A program made the position numbers and the translations under genes. From Mariprofundus ferrinatatus (GTDB lineage Bacteria; Pseudomonadota; Zetaproteobacteria; Mariprofundales; Mariprofundaceae): a stretch of DNA of 64,000 nucleotides. Location: positions 1,178,001 to 1,242,000 of the forward strand of contig NZ_CP018800.1 of the NCBI RefSeq assembly GCF_002795825.1, written 5' to 3'. Of the stretch, positions 9,398 through 17,727 are shown one piece after another. How positions within the stretch are numbered: the first letter of the stretch is position 1; each line of letters opens with the position of its first letter. A model generated the notes under the pieces. It saw only the letters and a program-made list of their open reading frames with translations, did no database searches and was not told the origin of the DNA.

Positions 9398-10210
9398 TTA
9401 CATTGTCTGTGCAGCAATCACCCACTGCCCTCTCGGTTTGAGCTTGGCCAGCGTCAGGCTCCCCCCCCAGACGCATCCGGTATCCAGTCCGAGCACATAG
9501 GGTTTATCTACCACTAGCCCCATTGCTGCCCAGTGGCCGTAGACGACATGGCAGTTTCTATGCCAGGCCAACCGACTGTGTTCGAACCAGGGTTTTTCAC
9601 GTCTGTTGCGGCTTTTCCCCGATCGAACATCCCAGTTGAATTTACCATCTCTGGTGCAGTAACGGGTCCTCGTAAATACGGCAGCAGAAAACAGTGCTCG
9701 CTCATCTCCACCCCTCTTCGGTTCACGAAGAGGAAACATTCGGTGGTGCATCTGTTTGCAGAACCCCTTCCACTGCGCGCCTTGAAGCCTCTTTTCCACC
9801 TTTCTGGCACGCTTCTTTGCCTTTTTCAGGCTCCAGTCAGGATGCAGACCTGCATGCACCATGCACCAGCCAAGCTTTTTGTCGTGATGCAGCAAAGGAA
9901 GGTGGCGAAGCCACTCAATAAGTTCATCACGATCATCTGCCTTGAGAATCTTTCTCAGCGTATCACGTCGGTAGCTCTGTCCACCTGCCGCCAGTTCAAG
10001 CAGATGCAGATCATGGTTGCCCAGAACACAGACTGCGGCATCACCCAACGATTTGAGAAAACGGAGCGTTTTAAGCGATTTTGGCCCGCGATTTACCAGA
10101 TCACCTGCACACCAGAGCGTGTCTTTTTCGGGGTTGAATCTCACTTTATTCAAAAGCTCTTTCAGCTGATCATAACAGCCCTGAATATCCCCAACCGCAT
10201 ATACTGTCAT
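9398..10210 (-). CDS. apaH: Bis(5'-nucleosyl)-tetraphosphatase, symmetrical
   Basis: 270 residues, close to E. coli ApaH (280). Calcineurin-like metallophosphatase motifs are in order: GDIQGCYDQL (GDxxG), GDLVNRGPKS (GDxVxRG), LGNHDLHLL (GNHD) and later MVHAGLHPDW, with GHWA near the C-terminus. It hydrolyses Ap4A to two ADP, removing alarmone-like dinucleotides and RNA Np4 caps. It lies nine bases after rdgC on the same strand and is probably co-transcribed. Its end faces the diguanylate cyclase across 27 bases in which I see no clear terminator. Confidence 0.96.
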   Translation of the reverse strand: MTVYAVGDIQGCYDQLKELLNKVRFNPEKDTLWCAGDLVNRGPKSLKTLRFLKSLGDAAVCVLGNHDLHLLELAAGGQSYRRDTLRKILKADDRDELIEWLRHLPLLHHDKKLGWCMVHAGLHPDWSLKKAKKRARKVEKRLQGAQWKGFCKQMHHRMFPLREPKRGGDERALFSAAVFTRTRYCTRDGKFNWDVRSGKSRNRREKPWFEHSRLAWHRNCHVVYGHWAAMGLVVDKPYVLGLDTGCVWGGSLTLAKLKPRGQWVIAAQTM

Positions 10211-10219
10211 AGCAAAACC

Positions 10220-11116
10220 CTACGCTTTGCTGTTCAACGCAGCCAATAGAATCGGGATGAATTCTGCCAGTTCTGAAGCCATAATGGTGAAGTCGGCATC
10301 GAAACGGCTTGCATCATCATCGCCCTCAGACTCATCCAGCACAGCAGAATCAAAGCGCATGCGATGCACCGACAGATCCTCGTGCAGGATGAAACTCATC
10401 CGCTCCTGCCAGTTCATCGCCATACGCCGAACCCGGTAACCTGCGGCAAGATGGGCTCGAACCTCGTCACGAGAAATATCCACATTGCGACAGCGAATAA
10501 CACCTCCTGCATCAGTTGCAGCATACAACTCGCAGGCATCTTCAAGCGAAAACCCCTGAGGCAGGCTTGCTTCGTTTTGAAGCCAGCGCGTCATCGCCCC
10601 TTCCGGCGACTCCTCCGTTGCCGGAATCACAACGTTGAGCGTACCGAGCGTTTTCCTCAGCGTCTCCATCAACTCTTCACATTTTTTGGCGCTGGCGGCA
10701 TTAATAATCAACCAGCCCGACTCGGGCAAAATAGCGGCAAAGGTCTGGCTGGCACGAACCAGCGCTTTGGGCATCAACTCCTGCAATACGGCATCCTTGA
10801 TATCCCGGCGCTCTTTACGGCCAACCGGGCGCCCCGCCTCCGCTTCAATAGCCAGAGCCTGCTCCTCAACACGTTCGCGAACCAGTGAGGAAGGCAGCAC
10901 CTTCTCTTCACGGCGCAGGCAGATCATCAGGTTGGCGCCACTCTGATGCACAAGCATCTCGCTGCTCATGCCAAGTGGTGGACACCAGCCCTGACTTGTC
11001 ATCTCCATCTGTCCGCAGCGACGCGCCTTTTGTTTAAACAGTGCCTCGTTCAGTTGCTGACCGGTCAGCTTGAATGGCGCCTCGAATTGATAAAAATGTA
11101 TATTTTTAAACCACAT
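10220..11116 (-). CDS. rdgC: Recombination-associated protein RdgC
   Basis: 298 residues, the usual RdgC length (~303). The N-terminus MWFKNIHFYQF and the GWCPPLG stretch are family signatures. RdgC forms a ring-shaped dimer around double-stranded DNA and limits RecA loading; it is found in beta-, gamma- and some neighbouring proteobacteria. First gene of the rdgC-apaH unit. It is divergent from the carboxylate-amine ligase at 11270; the 153-base spacer between them holds promoters for both. Confidence 0.95.
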   Translation of the reverse strand: MWFKNIHFYQFEAPFKLTGQQLNEALFKQKARRCGQMEMTSQGWCPPLGMSSEMLVHQSGANLMICLRREEKVLPSSLVRERVEEQALAIEAEAGRPVGRKERRDIKDAVLQELMPKALVRASQTFAAILPESGWLIINAASAKKCEELMETLRKTLGTLNVVIPATEESPEGAMTRWLQNEASLPQGFSLEDACELYAATDAGGVIRCRNVDISRDEVRAHLAAGYRVRRMAMNWQERMSFILHEDLSVHRMRFDSAVLDESEGDDDASRFDADFTIMASELAEFIPILLAALNSKA

Positions 11117-11255
11117 GAATGGCTGTCCCCTCTACCCGGATGTGCGATTCATATACCGGGTGCTTCGTGCGCTGCGCAATGTACCAAAGGCGTCAAACAT
11201 CACAACATATCTCTGGCCTCTCTCCAAAAGCTTTTATAGAGACAGCCACTTAGGC

Positions 11256-11261
11256 TATAAT
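11256..11261 (+). promoter_or_regulatory. -10 element (TATAAT) of the carboxylate-amine ligase gene
   Basis: A perfect TATAAT ends eight bases before the ATG at 11270; the -35 region is poor. Transcription would begin at or within a base or two of the ATG, and no Shine-Dalgarno sequence is visible, so a leaderless mRNA is possible. Confidence 0.4.
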
Positions 11262-11269
11262 TAACAGCA

Positions 11270-12397
11270 ATGGGCACTCCTGATTCCACAATCCCCTTTA
11301 ACAGCTCCGCTTTCGGAACGCTGGGCGTGGAGATGGAGTGGATGTGTGTAGATGGGAATTCGGGCAGCCAGATTCCCGCAGCTCCGAACGTATTTGCTGC
11401 GGTTGGCAATACACCGCGTATCAAGCCGGAACTCTTCACATCGATTGTCGAAACCAACACGGACATCCAGCGCAATACTCCTGATGCCATGCGGCAGCTG
11501 GCCGAACTCTACAGGGATGTTGATGCGGTGCTCAGAAAAGAGAATGCCGCCCTGCTCTCCTCCGGAACGCATCCGGTATCCCACTGGCGTGAACAGGTGG
11601 TCAGTGACGACACGCGTTACTACAAACTGCTTAAACGCCTGCAGTGGGTCGCACGCCGCTTCAATATCTGCGGCATTCATGTCCATGTCGGCATGCCCGA
11701 CGGAGATACCTGCATCAAAGCAATGAACCACCTGCTTCCGATCATGCCTATTTTCCTGGCCATATCCGCCAACTCTCCTTTCTGGCACGGAGAAAAAACT
11801 GGACTGGCTGCCAGTCGCATCAAAATTTTTGAGGGTTTGAGCCAGGGGGGCATGCCCTTCTACTTTGCAGACTGGAAAGATTTCGAACACTGTACCGCCC
11901 GGCTTACTGCGACAGGCAGCATCGAATCGGTACGCGATATATGGTGGGAAATGCGCCCACATCCCGATTTCGGAACACTTGAAGTCCGTATCGGAGATAT
12001 GCCGACCAGTTATAACGACACGGCTGCCTATATCGCCTATGTCCGTGCGGAAGCAATGGCTGCCGCACAGGATTCTGAGCGCCCCAAGGTTCACCCCTCC
12101 CTGATCAGAGAAAATCGCTGGCGTGCATGCCGCTACGGCATACGAGCAACGATTATCGATCCCTTCACCGAAGAGCTTGTTCCGGTTCTGGACTGGCTTG
12201 AACACAGATTACAGCAGCTTGCCGATCAGGGATATGCAGCCAGCGAACTTGAACTGGTTTCTTCCCAGATCGATCGCTGGCGGAACAATGGGGGCGGAGC
12301 CGAATCACAGCGCGAACTGTTCGATACAACTGACGATTTTTCAGCCATGATACGAGCCATGCGTGAACTGGATGGTTGGAGCAACAGATGCGAGTAG
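11270..12397 (+). CDS. GCS2-family carboxylate-amine ligase (YbdK-like glutamate-cysteine ligase)
   Basis: 375 residues, typical for the YbdK branch. It starts with TLGVEMEWMCV (GxExE-like ATP-grasp glutamate ligase motif), followed by ICGIHVHVGMPDGD (~145) and ISANSPFWHG (~170), all family hallmarks. YbdK proteins show weak gamma-glutamylcysteine ligase activity, but the physiological amine is often unknown; no gshB or conventional gshA is seen here, so calling it glutathione synthesis would be inference. The downstream M20D amidohydrolase starts inside its last codons, suggesting a two-gene unit that makes and breaks amide bonds. No ribosome site precedes ATG; see the adjacent -10 element. 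Confidence 0.88.
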   Translation: MGTPDSTIPFNSSAFGTLGVEMEWMCVDGNSGSQIPAAPNVFAAVGNTPRIKPELFTSIVETNTDIQRNTPDAMRQLAELYRDVDAVLRKENAALLSSGTHPVSHWREQVVSDDTRYYKLLKRLQWVARRFNICGIHVHVGMPDGDTCIKAMNHLLPIMPIFLAISANSPFWHGEKTGLAASRIKIFEGLSQGGMPFYFADWKDFEHCTARLTATGSIESVRDIWWEMRPHPDFGTLEVRIGDMPTSYNDTAAYIAYVRAEAMAAAQDSERPKVHPSLIRENRWRACRYGIRATIIDPFTEELVPVLDWLEHRLQQLADQGYAASELELVSSQIDRWRNNGGGAESQRELFDTTDDFSAMIRAMRELDGWSNRCE

Positions 12398-13569
12398 ATA
12401 ACAACATACTGGCTACCACAGTAGACCGGATGATACCGGAGATCATCAGAATCCGCCGCCATATTCATGAACATCCGGAGCTCTCGGGAGCGGAGGAGAA
12501 AACGGCCCTGCTGGTCGCCGGTGAATGCCGGAAGCTGGGATTGGAAGTGCGTGAAAACATTGGCGGCTTCGGAGTTCTGGCCACATTGTGCATTGATCCC
12601 GCCAAATCGTGGATCGCCTTTCGTGCCGACATGGATGCCCTGCCGATCCGTGATGGAAAACAGCTGCCCTATGCATCCCACTTTGAGGGCATTTCACACA
12701 GCTGCGGCCACGATGTGCACACTGCAGTCCTGCTCGGCGCCGCAAAAGTAATCTGCAGCCACAAAGAGACGCTGAATCACAATATCGCGTTTGTCTTCCA
12801 GCCTGCAGAGGAGACCTGTGAAGGCGCTGCAGCCATGCTGCGTGAACACCTTTTCGAATCGACCGGACAACCTGAGCAGATCTATGCCATGCATGTCTTC
12901 CCCTATCTTCCCGCCGGCTCCGTCGGCATGAGGCAGGGCCCTATGTGTGCGGCAGCTGACATGTTTGATGTCGAGATCCAAGGGCGTGGCGGCCACGCTG
13001 CCCGACCGCACGAATGTATAGATGTCATCCTGATCGCAAGCCACGTCATTCAGGCGCTGCACCACATTGTCAGTCGCCGGGTTAATCCGCTGCATCCGGC
13101 TGTGCTTACCATCGGACAGATTCAGGGCGGATATGCGGGCAATGTGATTCCCGATCGGGTTGGCTTCTCCGGCACCATCCGCAGCCTGCATCCGGAGTCG
13201 CATGAAGAGATTCGTGCGCTGATGGATCGCATCATCCGCCAGACCTGTGAAGCCTGGGGGGCCACCGCCCGCTTTACCCTGAAACAGGCCACGCCCGTAT
13301 TAACCAACGACTCGAAACTATTATCACAAGCTGCTGAAATAATTAGCGAATCATTTCCTGATATTGCCCAGGTAGATCTTCCTGAACCATCATTGGGCGG
13401 CGAGGATTTCGCCGAGTTCATGCGTGAGATTCCAGGCTGCCTGTTCCGCCTCGGCACAGGAGGCGGGCCGGAAACCCGTTACCCTCTGCACCACCCCAAT
13501 TTCGATATTGATGAGTCCTCAATGCGCTCCGGCATAGCCGCCTTCGCAGCGCTCGCGCTGAACCAGTAA
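12388..13569 (+). CDS. M20D-family amidohydrolase (hippurate hydrolase/amino-acid deacylase type)
   Basis: 393 residues from ATG 12388, chosen because GGAG lies six bases upstream; a TTG at 12376 would add four residues. Family motifs: IRRHIHEHPELSGAE, IAFRADMDALPI, HSCGHDVHTAVLLG (metal-binding Cys-Gly-His), FQPAEE with the catalytic glutamate, and SLGGEDFAEF near the C-terminus. It is a cytosolic dinuclear metalloenzyme that removes acyl groups from N-acyl amino acids or related amides; the substrate is not predictable from sequence. It overlaps the end of the carboxylate-amine ligase by ten bases, so it is translationally coupled. Confidence 0.9.
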   Translation: MRVDNNILATTVDRMIPEIIRIRRHIHEHPELSGAEEKTALLVAGECRKLGLEVRENIGGFGVLATLCIDPAKSWIAFRADMDALPIRDGKQLPYASHFEGISHSCGHDVHTAVLLGAAKVICSHKETLNHNIAFVFQPAEETCEGAAAMLREHLFESTGQPEQIYAMHVFPYLPAGSVGMRQGPMCAAADMFDVEIQGRGGHAARPHECIDVILIASHVIQALHHIVSRRVNPLHPAVLTIGQIQGGYAGNVIPDRVGFSGTIRSLHPESHEEIRALMDRIIRQTCEAWGATARFTLKQATPVLTNDSKLLSQAAEIISESFPDIAQVDLPEPSLGGEDFAEFMREIPGCLFRLGTGGGPETRYPLHHPNFDIDESSMRSGIAAFAALALNQ

Positions 13570-13575
13570 ACGGAT

Positions 13576-14115
13576 TCAGCTCTGCAAAGCTTCGAACATC
13601 AGAGCGACCGGATTGGCAGTTTCACCTATCAGGTAGGGTTCGCTGCCGACTGTAGCGAATCCATGATGCTGGTAGAAGCGGATCGCCCCCTCATTCTTCT
13701 CCCATACGCGCAGCCACCAGCCGGAATAGCCGGAAGCAACTGCCTTTGATCGTGCTGCGGACAAGAGTCGCTCACCAATGCCTTTACCGTAGTGATTCGC
13801 ATCGACATAGAGACGCACCAGTTCAATGAAGCCTTTATCAGGTAACAACCGGGGAGTGGTGGTTACCATTAATTTGGCATACCCCAACACCTGTTTTTCA
13901 TCTTCAGCGACAAAGTAGATGGCCCTGGAGTGCTTAATTTCAAGGGCAATTTGCAATGGATCGAACATACGCTCCAGATATTCGGCCATATCCTCAGGTC
14001 GCACGATGGCACCGTAAGCACGCGCAAAGGTGGTGGAACCAACCACACTGATCGCCTCTGCATCACCTGCATTTGCCTGTCGTACCGCGTAGCGAATTGA
14101 TCGAACCTCTTCCAT
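13576..14115 (-). CDS. GNAT-family N-acetyltransferase
   Basis: 179 residues from ATG 14115. The body is a standard GNAT fold: beta-strand pair VLGYAKLMV, ELVRLYVDANHYGKGIGERL (motif A, Q/RxxGxG/A acetyl-CoA loop as HYGKGIG), and a C-terminal GWWLRVWEKNEGAIRFYQHHGF typical of RimI/PhnO-like enzymes. The acceptor is unknown. The frame is open far upstream, but homology begins at SIRYAVRQANAGD. A near-consensus promoter overlaps the alternative ATG at 14124, so longer starts are unlikely and the mRNA may be leaderless. It is convergent with the amidohydrolase (six bases apart). Confidence 0.82.
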   Translation of the reverse strand: MEEVRSIRYAVRQANAGDAEAISVVGSTTFARAYGAIVRPEDMAEYLERMFDPLQIALEIKHSRAIYFVAEDEKQVLGYAKLMVTTTPRLLPDKGFIELVRLYVDANHYGKGIGERLLSAARSKAVASGYSGWWLRVWEKNEGAIRFYQHHGFATVGSEPYLIGETANPVALMFEALQS

Positions 14116-14122
14116 AAGCGCC

Positions 14123-14150
14123 ATTATAGAATGTGGAAGGCAGCTGCCAA
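14123..14150 (-). promoter_or_regulatory. Sigma70-type promoter of the GNAT gene
   Basis: Minus strand: TTGGCA (14150-14145), 16-base spacer, perfect TATAAT (14128-14123). The -10 box overlaps an in-frame ATG at 14124, so transcription should begin close to the next in-frame ATG at 14115. Confidence 0.55.
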
Positions 14151-14237
14151 CTTGCAGATTCACCATTTGCCATGCCCAACCAAATCGCTGAGCGTTGGGG
14201 CTATCCGCCAGCAGCAGAGTCAAACCAAAGAGGCCCC

Positions 14238-15473
14238 ATGAAATTTGATCGCTATTACATCTCATCAGAGCTGAAGAAGAACCTGAAAAGTCTAGGATTT
14301 AAACGACCTACCGACATCCAGTTCAAGGCGATTCCGTCGATTCTGAACGGAGAGGATGTGCTGGCCATTGCTCAGACCGGAACAGGAAAAACGGCAGCCT
14401 TTGCCATTCCGGTGATCGACAAGGTGCATCGCGCCAAGACCAGCAAGCGTAGCCGCGGCATCAAGTGCATCGTCATGGCCCCTACCCGCGAACTGACGCA
14501 GCAGATCGGCCAGGTGTTCGAAACGCTCGCCAACCATACCAAGGTCAAAACCTTTGCGCTTTTCGGCGGTGTTGAGCAGGAGCGACAGATCGCCAGGCTG
14601 CAGGATGGTATCGATATCCTTGTCACCACACCCGGGCGCATGTTCGACCTGATCAATCAGGAGGTGATCCGCCTGCACATGGTTGATACGCTCGTGCTCG
14701 ATGAGGCCGACCACATGCTTGATCTCGGCTTTATCGAGGATATCAAGTACGTGAAGAAGATGCTGACGCGCCCGCACCAGACCCTCTTCTTCTCTGCCAC
14801 CATCAATGATGAGATTCGAAAACTTGCCTACTCGCAGGTAAAGAGTGCCGCCATCCGCATTCAGGTCTCGCCCGAGGACAAGGTTTCCAGGAATGTATCC
14901 CATGCCGTGATGTTCGTTGAGCAGGACGACAAACGCTTCTTTCTTGAGCGACTGCTCAATGAAAACCCTGAGAGTAAAATGATTGTCTTCGTTCGCACCA
15001 AAGTGCGCGCTGAACGCGTTGTAAAGGCCATGGAGCGTGTAGGCATCACTGCTGTGAACATTCATGGTGACAAGGAGCAGAAAGAACGCACAGAGGCAAT
15101 GCAGCAGTTCAGGGATGGAGCGTGTCGCATTATGGTCGCCACCGATGTCAGTGCACGAGGCATCGATATCCCGGATGTGAGCTATGTGATTAATTATGAT
15201 CTTCCTGAAAAGCCTGAAAACTATGTACACCGGGTTGGCCGTACCGGTCGAGGTGTTAACAAAGGAACAGCCATCTCATTTTGCAGCCAGAAAGAGAAAG
15301 CACTGCTTGAAGAGATTCAGGGCTTCCTCAATAAACCGATCGAGGTTCTGAGTATCGGCAAAGAGGATTATGCCGCGACCATCGCGCTTTCACCTGAAGC
15401 GGCTGACCTTAAATCACTTGTCGAAGAACATGACGCATGGCTGAACAAAAAGAGACCAAGGCGCCGGAAGTAG
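14238..15473 (+). CDS. DEAD-box RNA helicase (RhlE-like)
   Basis: 411 residues from ATG 14238, preceded by AAAGAGG; the frame is open to 14133 but MKFDRYYISSELKKNLKSLG is the natural N-terminus. All core motifs are present: Q motif PTDIQFKAIP, Walker A AQTGTGKT, APTRELTQQ, TPGRMFD, DEAD in LVLDEADHML, SAT in FFSATIND, then the second RecA domain with VFVRTKVRAE, ATDVSARGIDIP and HRVGRTGRG. The C-terminal tail is short and basic (NKKRPRRRK), typical of RhlE-type helicases in ribosome assembly or RNA turnover. Monocistronic; I see no terminator downstream. Confidence 0.93.
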   Translation: MKFDRYYISSELKKNLKSLGFKRPTDIQFKAIPSILNGEDVLAIAQTGTGKTAAFAIPVIDKVHRAKTSKRSRGIKCIVMAPTRELTQQIGQVFETLANHTKVKTFALFGGVEQERQIARLQDGIDILVTTPGRMFDLINQEVIRLHMVDTLVLDEADHMLDLGFIEDIKYVKKMLTRPHQTLFFSATINDEIRKLAYSQVKSAAIRIQVSPEDKVSRNVSHAVMFVEQDDKRFFLERLLNENPESKMIVFVRTKVRAERVVKAMERVGITAVNIHGDKEQKERTEAMQQFRDGACRIMVATDVSARGIDIPDVSYVINYDLPEKPENYVHRVGRTGRGVNKGTAISFCSQKEKALLEEIQGFLNKPIEVLSIGKEDYAATIALSPEAADLKSLVEEHDAWLNKKRPRRRK

Positions 15474-15496
15474 CGAGCGGTTAACCTTTACGGAGC

Positions 15497-15928
15497 TTAT
15501 TTATCAGTTCGCAGGTAATCGATGTACTGGGTATCCTCAACCAGAACATGTTCAACCAGAACATGTTCAACCAGAAGATTCTTGATTTTCAATCCCATTT
15601 CAATCCACTCACGACTGAATTCTGTATCCTGAATGTCCTTCAGAATTTGAACAAAGGTTTCGGTGAGTTCTACATGAGCTTGGACATGCGCTTCAGCAGA
15701 AGGGAAACCCTTCTCCTCGAAAAGATCCTCCTCATGTGCAAAATGCGCTACCGCCTCATCGAGCATTTGCATCATAATGTTGAGAACATCCTCTTTTTCA
15801 CGCCTGCTTACGATGGCGTCGTTGAACTCATTCACCCGTTGTACAAACTGTTTATGTTCCGCATCAATCTCCGGATTCGACATGCTGAGTGCATCTGACC
15901 ACGCAATTCTCCATGGTGCCCCTTCCAT
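15497..15928 (-). CDS. Bacteriohemerythrin with a five-residue duplication before the last metal ligands
   Basis: 143 residues from ATG 15928 (AGGAGG upstream; GTG 15931 is too close to it). A single-domain, soluble O2-binding di-iron protein. Expected ligands are visible: H25, H62, E66 (HFAHE), H81 and H85 (HVQAH), and the closing H-x4-D pair at H127/D132. The last helix carries VEHVL twice in a row (residues ~120-129), caused by an exact 15-base duplication at 15539-15568, so H122 copies ligand H127 five residues earlier. Likely role: oxygen storage, delivery or sensing. Convergent with the helicase. Confidence 0.92.
   Translation of the reverse strand: MEGAPWRIAWSDALSMSNPEIDAEHKQFVQRVNEFNDAIVSRREKEDVLNIMMQMLDEAVAHFAHEEDLFEEKGFPSAEAHVQAHVELTETFVQILKDIQDTEFSREWIEMGLKIKNLLVEHVLVEHVLVEDTQYIDYLRTDK
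15539..15568 (-). repeat. 15-bp perfect tandem duplication inside the hemerythrin gene
   Basis: Two exact copies of AACCAGAACATGTTC on the plus strand, followed by a partial third copy (AACCAGAA). Each copy contains the 10-bp palindrome GAACATGTTC. The length is a multiple of three, so the frame is kept. Confidence 0.95.
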
Positions 15929-15954
15929 CACACCTCCTTCAATTCCCTGTGCTT

Positions 15955-15960
15955 AGTATA
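15955..15960 (-). promoter_or_regulatory. Candidate -10 (TATACT) of the hemerythrin gene
   Basis: TATACT on the minus strand, 26 bases before the ATG; about 17 bases further upstream is CTGCTT, a weak -35. The 15929-16076 spacer otherwise holds the divergent leader of the ABC-F gene. Confidence 0.3.
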
Positions 15961-16076
15961 GCAGGAGAGCGTGAGAAAAGCAGCCGCACTTGTATATATC
16001 ATGCCCATCACTAAGCTGCGCCACCCTTCAAGCCATAGGTACACATGGTTAATCCACGCGACAACGGAACTTCATC

Positions 16077-17669
16077 TTGATCTCTACATCCGGTATTACA
16101 ATGCAGTTCGGGGATAAGCCCCTGTTTGAAAACATCTCGGTCAAATTCGGAGATGGCAACCGCTATGGCCTGATTGGCGCAAACGGCTGCGGCAAATCCA
16201 CCCTGATGAAGATTCTCGGTGGGGATCTGGAACCGACTGCGGGCAATGTAATCATCGACCAGCACGAGCGGCTCGGAAAGCTGCGCCAGGATCACTTCGC
16301 ATTCGAAGAGTTCACTGTTCTCGATACCGTGATGATGGGCCATGAGGAGCTCTGGAAGATCAAGCAGGAACGTGATCACCTCTACTCCCAGAGCGAATTG
16401 AGCGAAGAGGATGGCATGCGCGCCGGCGATCTGGAAAGTCACTTCGCCGATCTGGATGGCTACAGTGCGGAACCCAATGCAGGAGACCTGTTGATCAGCA
16501 TGGGCATTCCGGTGGAAAACCACTACAACCTGATGAAATCGATTGCGCCGGGCTGGAAACTGCGCGTGCTGCTGGCACAGGCACTGTTTGGTGACCCGGA
16601 GATCATCCTTCTGGATGAGCCGACCAACAACCTGGATATCAATGCCATCCGCTGGCTTGAGGGGGTGATCAATGCGCGCAACAGCACCATGATCATCATC
16701 TCCCATGACCGCCACTTCCTCAACAGCGTCTGCACCCATATGGCGGATCTTGATTACGGAGAGTTACGCATCTATCCCGGCAATTATGATGAGTACATGA
16801 CAGCTGCATCCCAGGTGCAGCAGAAATTACTCTCAGACAATGCCAAGAAAACCGCACAGATTCAGGAGCTGCAGGCATTCGTCAGCCGCTTCTCGGCCAA
16901 TGCCTCCAAGTCGAGTCAGGCCACATCGCGTGCGAAACAGATCGAAAAGATCAAGCTGGATGAGGTAAAACCTTCGAGCCGCGTGAACCCGTTCATGCGT
17001 TTCGTTCAGGACAAAAAACTTTACCGCAATGCACTCGAACTGAAGGGGCTGAGCAAGGGTTTTGATGACAAACCACTGTTTGAAAATTTTAATCTGATGG
17101 TGCCTGTTGGGGAACGCGTTGCCGTGATCGGCCCCAACGGTATTGGTAAAACCACACTGCTACGCTGTCTTGCGGGTGACCTTGAGCCGACCAGCGGTGA
17201 GATTAAATGGTCTGAAAATGTGAAAATGGGTTATTACGCGCAGGATCACTCCGCAGATTTTTCCGAGGAGATAAGCCTCTTTGACTGGATGGCACAGTGG
17301 AAGAAAAAGGAGCATGGCGAGCAGGAGGTGCGTGGCAACCTTGGCCGCATGCTCTTCTCTCAGAATGAGATCAAGAAGTCGGTCAAGGCGCTCTCAGGCG
17401 GCGAAAAGGGGCGTATGCTTTTCGGAAAATTCATGTTCCTGAACCCCAATGTGCTTCTGCTGGATGAGCCGACCAACCACATGGACATGGAGTTCATCGA
17501 ATCGCTGAACACTGCGCTCGAGAACTACCCGGGCACCCTGATCTTTGTCAGCCATGACCGTGAATTGATCGCCTCAATTGCCACCCGCATCATTGAACTG
17601 ACGCCGGACGGAATTGTCGATTATCACGGCAGCTATGAAGAGTACCTCAGGAGTCAGGGCATCGAATAA
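16077..17669 (+). CDS. ybiT: ABC-F family ATPase, YbiT type
   Basis: 530 residues with a TTG start at 16077, selected because [19 protein letters not shown] aligns with the start of YbiT; ATG 16101 would truncate the first strand. Two ATP-binding cassettes without membrane segments: Walker [10 protein letters not shown] and GPNGIGKTT, Walker [13 protein letters not shown] and [12 protein letters not shown]. The signature of the first cassette is APGWKLR, as in YbiT, and that of the second is LSGGEKGR. The linker between cassettes (~240-310) is charged and helical, as in ribosome-bound ABC-F factors. Family role: ribosome-associated translation factor. Confidence 0.93.
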   Translation: MISTSGITMQFGDKPLFENISVKFGDGNRYGLIGANGCGKSTLMKILGGDLEPTAGNVIIDQHERLGKLRQDHFAFEEFTVLDTVMMGHEELWKIKQERDHLYSQSELSEEDGMRAGDLESHFADLDGYSAEPNAGDLLISMGIPVENHYNLMKSIAPGWKLRVLLAQALFGDPEIILLDEPTNNLDINAIRWLEGVINARNSTMIIISHDRHFLNSVCTHMADLDYGELRIYPGNYDEYMTAASQVQQKLLSDNAKKTAQIQELQAFVSRFSANASKSSQATSRAKQIEKIKLDEVKPSSRVNPFMRFVQDKKLYRNALELKGLSKGFDDKPLFENFNLMVPVGERVAVIGPNGIGKTTLLRCLAGDLEPTSGEIKWSENVKMGYYAQDHSADFSEEISLFDWMAQWKKKEHGEQEVRGNLGRMLFSQNEIKKSVKALSGGEKGRMLFGKFMFLNPNVLLLDEPTNHMDMEFIESLNTALENYPGTLIFVSHDRELIASIATRIIELTPDGIVDYHGSYEEYLRSQGIE

Positions 17670-17727
17670 ACGCCAGGCAGGTTTACTCCCCCTTGATTCC
17701 CCTGTCCATCGCCCCTATACATAGCCT

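Noticed and set aside
11261-12205. Open frame of ~314 codons on the minus strand, opposite the carboxylate-amine ligase gene
   Set aside because: It is antisense to a gene with clear family motifs, and its own protein shows no recognisable fold.
14292-15230. Open frame of ~312 codons on the minus strand, opposite the DEAD-box helicase
   Set aside because: The plus strand encodes every helicase motif; the antisense frame is a codon-bias shadow.
15539-15576. The tandem 15-bp repeat as a start of a CRISPR array
   Set aside because: Copies are directly adjacent without spacers, lie inside a coding region and keep its frame.
16011-16739. Open frame of ~242 codons on the minus strand, opposite ybiT
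   Set aside because: Shadow of the ABC-F gene, with no ribosome site or family match.
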